Source: Lysobacteraceae bacterium SCN 69-320 (GTDB lineage: Bacteria > Pseudomonadota > Gammaproteobacteria > Xanthomonadales > Rhodanobacteraceae). From it: a DNA stretch of 64,000 nt. Position numbers and translations under genes: made by a program. Where the stretch lies: contig MEFP01000011.1 of NCBI GenBank assembly GCA_001725155.1, forward strand, positions 1 through 64,000, read 5' to 3'. How positions within the stretch are numbered: position 1 is the first letter of the stretch; each line of letters opens with the position of its first letter. Below the pieces are notes generated by a model. The model worked only from the letters and a program-made list of their open reading frames with translations. It was not told where the DNA came from and made no database searches. Below, piece after piece: positions 59,285 through 64,000 of this stretch.

Positions 59285-60261
59285 TGGCCGCGGCGCGGCG
59301 CGAGCAGGTCTGGTATCACGACGCGCCGCCGCCGCTGGGCTGGCGTCTGCTCGCGCGTGTCTACGCGGTTGTCGTCGCCTTGCGCCGGCAGGCCTATGCG
59401 CGCGGCTGGCTGCGTTCGTACAAGCTGGCCCGGCCCGTCGTCGTCGTCGGCAACATCAGCGTCGGCGGCACCGGCAAGACGCCGCTGACCATCGCGCTGG
59501 CCCGTGCGTTGGCCGCGCGCGGACTGCGCGCCGGCGTGGTCAGCCGCGGCTATGGCGGCACGGCGCGAGGACCATTGCGCGTGACAGCGGACTCCTCGCC
59601 GACCGAGGTCGGCGACGAGCCCTTGCTGATCCATCTGCGCAGCGGCGCGCCGGTCGTCATCGGCCGCGACCGCGTGGCCGCGGCCGAACTGCTGCTGAGC
59701 GGCGGCGAGGTCGACGTGGTGCTCGCCGACGACGGCCTGCAGCACTACCGCCTGCGCCGCGACATCGAGATCTGCGTCATCGACGGTGCGCGCCGCTTCG
59801 GCAACCGCCGCCTGCTGCCGGCCGGCCCGCTGCGCGAACCGCTGTCGCGGCTGCAGCGCGTCGACTTCCGCGTCTGCAACGGCGGCCTGGCGCATGCCGA
59901 CGAGGTGCAGCTGCATCTGCGCGACGACGGCGCGACGGCGCTGCTCGGCGGCGCGCACGTCACCTTGGAATCGTTCGCCCATCGCCGCGTGCATGCGGTC
60001 GCCGGCATTGGCAATCCACGCCGTTTCTTCGACAGCCTGCGCGCCTGCCGCATCGAACCGATCGAGCATGCCTTCGCCGACCATCACGCATTCCGCGCCG
60101 AGGACCTGGCCTTCGGTGACGGCCTGCCGGTCCTGATGACTGAAAAGGACGCGATCAAATGCCGCGCGTTCGCCCGCGCGGACTGGTGGCTGGTCGCCGT
60201 GCAGGCACAGCTGCCGGAACGCTTCCTCGATACTCTGGCCAGCCGCATCCGCGCGGCCTGA
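59284..60261 (+). CDS. lpxK: Tetraacyldisaccharide 4'-kinase LpxK
   Basis: Phosphorylates the lipid A precursor at the 4' position at the inner membrane. The N-terminal membrane-associated helix is followed by the P-loop in VVGNISVGGTGKTPL. Other LpxK features are VVSRGYGG, GDEPLLIHLRSGAPVVIGRDR, VLADDGLQHYRLRRDIEI and LMTEKDAIKC. The length of 325 residues is normal. It shares one base with the msbA stop (TGATG). Confidence 0.96.
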   Translation: MAAARREQVWYHDAPPPLGWRLLARVYAVVVALRRQAYARGWLRSYKLARPVVVVGNISVGGTGKTPLTIALARALAARGLRAGVVSRGYGGTARGPLRVTADSSPTEVGDEPLLIHLRSGAPVVIGRDRVAAAELLLSGGEVDVVLADDGLQHYRLRRDIEICVIDGARRFGNRRLLPAGPLREPLSRLQRVDFRVCNGGLAHADEVQLHLRDDGATALLGGAHVTLESFAHRRVHAVAGIGNPRRFFDSLRACRIEPIEHAFADHHAFRAEDLAFGDGLPVLMTEKDAIKCRAFARADWWLVAVQAQLPERFLDTLASRIRAA

Positions 60262-60342
60262 ACGAGCCCGCACAGCCTCGAAAACCCGGCCGTCCGCCCG
60301 CATCTGCGGGATTCCGGGTGCCGTGCCCATCGGAATACCGTC

Positions 60343-61914
<1,572 letters not shown>

Positions 61915-62134
61915 GACCGACTCCCGCGCCGCGGCGCTGCCGCGGCGTTGTAGCAGCGTGCCGCTAGTCTGGCCGGCGCGGGCGGGACATCCGCCGGCCC
62001 CAGCCTGACCGCTGCAGATTGCCGGCGCATGACATCCATGCCGCGGTCACCGTTTCGTACCCATGCCTGCAATATTTCGGTAACGAGCCCGACATACCCT
62101 GCGCGCCTTCACCCACGCTCACGGGCTTTTAACC

Positions 62135-63304
62135 ATGAAACTGCGTACCCAGCGTCTTCTCGCCCTGGCCGTCGCCGCGGCGCTCGCCGGAACCGCCCAT
62201 GCGGAGATCGCGATCGACGTCATCAACGGCAGCGAAGTCAGTCTCGAAGGCCTGATGCAGGCTGACGGCAACTGGTTCCACAACGATTTCCTCGACCTCA
62301 ACGCGGCTTCGCCGGCCGGCAACGACGGCAAGGACAGCGAGTTCGAGATGCGCCGCGCCGAAGTCATCCTCAAGGGCAAGGGCGGCCGTTTCGACTGGAC
62401 CGTGGGCTACGACGGCAAGGCCAACAAGTGGCTCGACGCCAACATCAAGTGGAAGCTCGGCACCAACTACGTGATGGCCGGCCAGTTCAAGCAGCCCAAC
62501 AGCCTCGAAGAGCTGACCAGCACGCGTCACAACGATTTCATCTCCAAGGCCATGGTGACCAACCTGTTCGGCGTGGCCCGCCGCACCGGCGTGGCCTACG
62601 GCGACGACACGCCGAACTTCGGCTACCAGGTCAGCTATTTCGGCCGCGAGCTCACGCGCAACCTGGCCCAGGGCCAGGGCTTCGGCGGCCGCGTCTACTA
62701 CGCCCCGATGGCCGAAACCGGCAACATCCTGCATTTCGGCCTGTCCGCGGTCGACTTCGACACCGACGCCGACACCGCGCGCCTGCGCGTTCGTCCGGAC
62801 GCCGATCTGGCCACGGGCCGCCTGATCGACACCGGCAACATCCTGAATGCCGATCGCCAGCGCACCTACGGCGTGGAAGGCCTCTGGATCGGCGGTCCGT
62901 TCAAGGTGCAGGGCGAATACATGCGCTCCACCGTCTCGCGCACCAAGGCGACGACCGCTCCGGACTGGACCGGCGACAGCTGGTACCTCTATGGCGTGTG
63001 GAACCTGACCGGCGAAACCTGGGGCTACAAGGCCGGCGTGCCGACGACCAGCCTGCCGGACGACCCGTCCGCCGGCATGTGGCAGCTGGGCCTGCGCTAC
63101 GACGCGACCGAACTCAATGACGGTCCGGTGCTCGGCGGCAAGGAGCACAACGTCACGCTCGGCGTGAACTGGTACTGGCGCTCCAACTTCAAGTTCATGG
63201 TCAACTACGTCAAGGTCGACAGCAGCAAGTACGTCAGCTCGCTGCGCACCAACCGCGACGACAGCCCGAACATCCTCGAGGCGCGCGCCCAGTTCTACTG
63301 GTAA
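62135..63304 (+). CDS. Phosphate-selective porin O/P family protein
   Basis: A 389-residue outer membrane beta-barrel with a signal peptide (MKLRTQRLLALAVAAALAGTAHA). The amphipathic strands, the FEMRRAEVILKGKGGRFDWT-type OprP start region (about residue 70), GQFKQPNSLEELTS and the final NVTLGVNWYW...ARAQFYW (terminal aromatic) are typical of OprO/OprP-like porins. Anion (phosphate or polyphosphate) uptake is the usual role. I could not find a convincing PHO box in the 220 bases upstream, so phosphate control is unproven. Confidence 0.88.
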   Translation: MKLRTQRLLALAVAAALAGTAHAEIAIDVINGSEVSLEGLMQADGNWFHNDFLDLNAASPAGNDGKDSEFEMRRAEVILKGKGGRFDWTVGYDGKANKWLDANIKWKLGTNYVMAGQFKQPNSLEELTSTRHNDFISKAMVTNLFGVARRTGVAYGDDTPNFGYQVSYFGRELTRNLAQGQGFGGRVYYAPMAETGNILHFGLSAVDFDTDADTARLRVRPDADLATGRLIDTGNILNADRQRTYGVEGLWIGGPFKVQGEYMRSTVSRTKATTAPDWTGDSWYLYGVWNLTGETWGYKAGVPTTSLPDDPSAGMWQLGLRYDATELNDGPVLGGKEHNVTLGVNWYWRSNFKFMVNYVKVDSSKYVSSLRTNRDDSPNILEARAQFYW

Positions 63305-63333
63305 GCCCGCCGCGACAACCGAGTGACGCAGAC

Positions 63334-63369
63334 GACGCCGCGGGGCAGGGATGCCGCCGCGGCGTCTTT
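63334..63369 (+). terminator. Intrinsic terminator after the porin gene
   Basis: GACGCCGCGG (63334-63343) pairs with CCGCGGCGTC (63357-63366) over a 13-base loop and is followed by TTT. Confidence 0.75.
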
Positions 63370-63439
63370 ATGGGCGCAACCGGCGCGCGGCGCCGCCGCG
63401 GCGATTCCGCCGGCCGGCCGGCTCAGGCAGAATCCGCCG

Positions 63440-64000
63440 ATGCGCGTCTGCCTGTCCATGATCATCAAGAACGAATCGGCCGTCATCGAGCGCTGCCTGC
63501 GCTCGGTGCTGCCGCATATCGACAGCTGGGCCATCTGCGACACCGGCTCGACCGACGGCACGCAGGACATCGTGCGCCGGGTGATGGGCGGCAAGCCCGG
63601 TGAACTGATCGAGCGGCCCTGGGTCGACTTCGCCCATAACCGCAACGAGGCGCTGGATCTCGCGCGCCGCCACGGCGAACTCGCCCTGGTCATCGACGCC
63701 GACGAGATCCTGCAGGTCGCCGACGACGCCGACAGACCCGATCCGCAGCTGCCCGGGCAGATGTTCGAATACCTGTTCGGCGTCACGCGCTACTGGCGTG
63801 TCTGCATCGTGCGCCTGGACCGGGACTGGCGCTGGGAAGGCGTGCTGCACGAGGTGCTGGTCTCGGCGCAGGCGGCGCAGGCGACCAAACTGCGCGGCTG
63901 GCAGATCCGCACCTTCGCCGACGGCGCGCGCAGCCAGCAGCCCAACCACGTCAAATACGGCCGCGACGCGGAAATCCTGCGCAAGGCGCTGGAGCGCGAG
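63440..64000 (+). CDS. Glycosyltransferase family 2 protein, N-terminal part (runs off window)
   Basis: The first 187 codons of a GT2-type protein that continues past the right edge. The start MRVCLSMIIKNESAVIERCL, the DTGSTDGT motif with the nucleotide-binding Asp, FAHNRNEALDLAR and VIDADE (DxD-type metal site) are typical of the SPT/TPR-linked GT2 glycosyltransferases. A TPR domain often follows in such proteins but would lie outside. The acceptor is unknown. It is separated from the porin gene by a terminator. Confidence 0.85.
   Translation, partial: MRVCLSMIIKNESAVIERCLRSVLPHIDSWAICDTGSTDGTQDIVRRVMGGKPGELIERPWVDFAHNRNEALDLARRHGELALVIDADEILQVADDADRPDPQLPGQMFEYLFGVTRYWRVCIVRLDRDWRWEGVLHEVLVSAQAAQATKLRGWQIRTFADGARSQQPNHVKYGRDAEILRKALERE

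Noticed and set aside
61917-62134. PHO box upstream of the phosphate-type porin
   Set aside because: No convincing paired CTGTCA-like half sites with the right spacing were found.

Overview
The window is a GC-rich chromosomal stretch with dense genes, short spacers and many 4-bp stop/start overlaps. Gene content and order point to a gammaproteobacterium of the Lysobacterales (Xanthomonadales), most like the Rhodanobacteraceae/Lysobacteraceae. Supporting blocks are metG followed by an orphan RnfA-like/RnfB pair, miaA-hfq-hflX-hflK-hflC-DUF2065-purA-(tRNA-Leu)-rnr-rlmB, exbB-exbD-msbA-lpxK, a TPR-membrane-GGDEF protein, an ECF sigma/TPR kinase pair and an S46 dipeptidyl peptidase. This placement is inferred from gene content, not from a phylogeny.

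Layout. 1-3407 (minus): the edge of an IS5-type element abuts rnfB, followed upstream by an RnfA-like gene and metG. 3408-9442: mostly plus-strand housekeeping (mrp, dcd) and small exported proteins, bracketed by two copies of a MITE-like inverted-repeat module. 9443-15282 (minus): one translationally coupled eight-gene operon for release, uptake and ATP-dependent opening of 5-oxoproline (pyroglutamate): dienelactone-hydrolase-like, HIT, pxpB, pxpC, pxpA, DUF969, DUF979, pcp. 15508-28245: a diguanylate cyclase, rimO, DUF3025, greB, a structured leader RNA with terminator before a rhomboid protease, a CDF metal transporter, envelope proteins, a zinc-ligand-poor sirtuin and a DPP7-type peptidase.

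28430-39867: the conserved RNA/protein quality-control block (miaA, hfq, hflX, hflK, hflC), purA, a VOC protein, a zinc-finger protein, tRNA-Leu(CAG) with a near-consensus promoter, rnr and rlmB. 39868-44739: about 600 bp without a gene, two small exported paralogues sharing a GYxCEAWPQ motif, and a Ser/Thr kinase with its ECF sigma factor. 45015-48303: a CPBP-type membrane protein with altered catalytic motif, phhB, nfuA and two small cytochromes c.

48595-64000 (plus): a tripartite RND pump with two non-identical permeases, then exbB-exbD-msbA-lpxK (energy transduction plus lipid A export and synthesis), selO, a phosphate-type OprP/O porin and a glycosyltransferase cut by the window edge. 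The most distinctive items are the pyroglutamate operon with its HIT and hydrolase leaders, two consecutive exported ExbD-like periplasmic domains without a membrane anchor helix, the sigma/kinase/secreted-paralogue cluster, and the structured leader RNA upstream of the rhomboid gene. No CRISPR array, prophage, rRNA operon or replication origin was seen.
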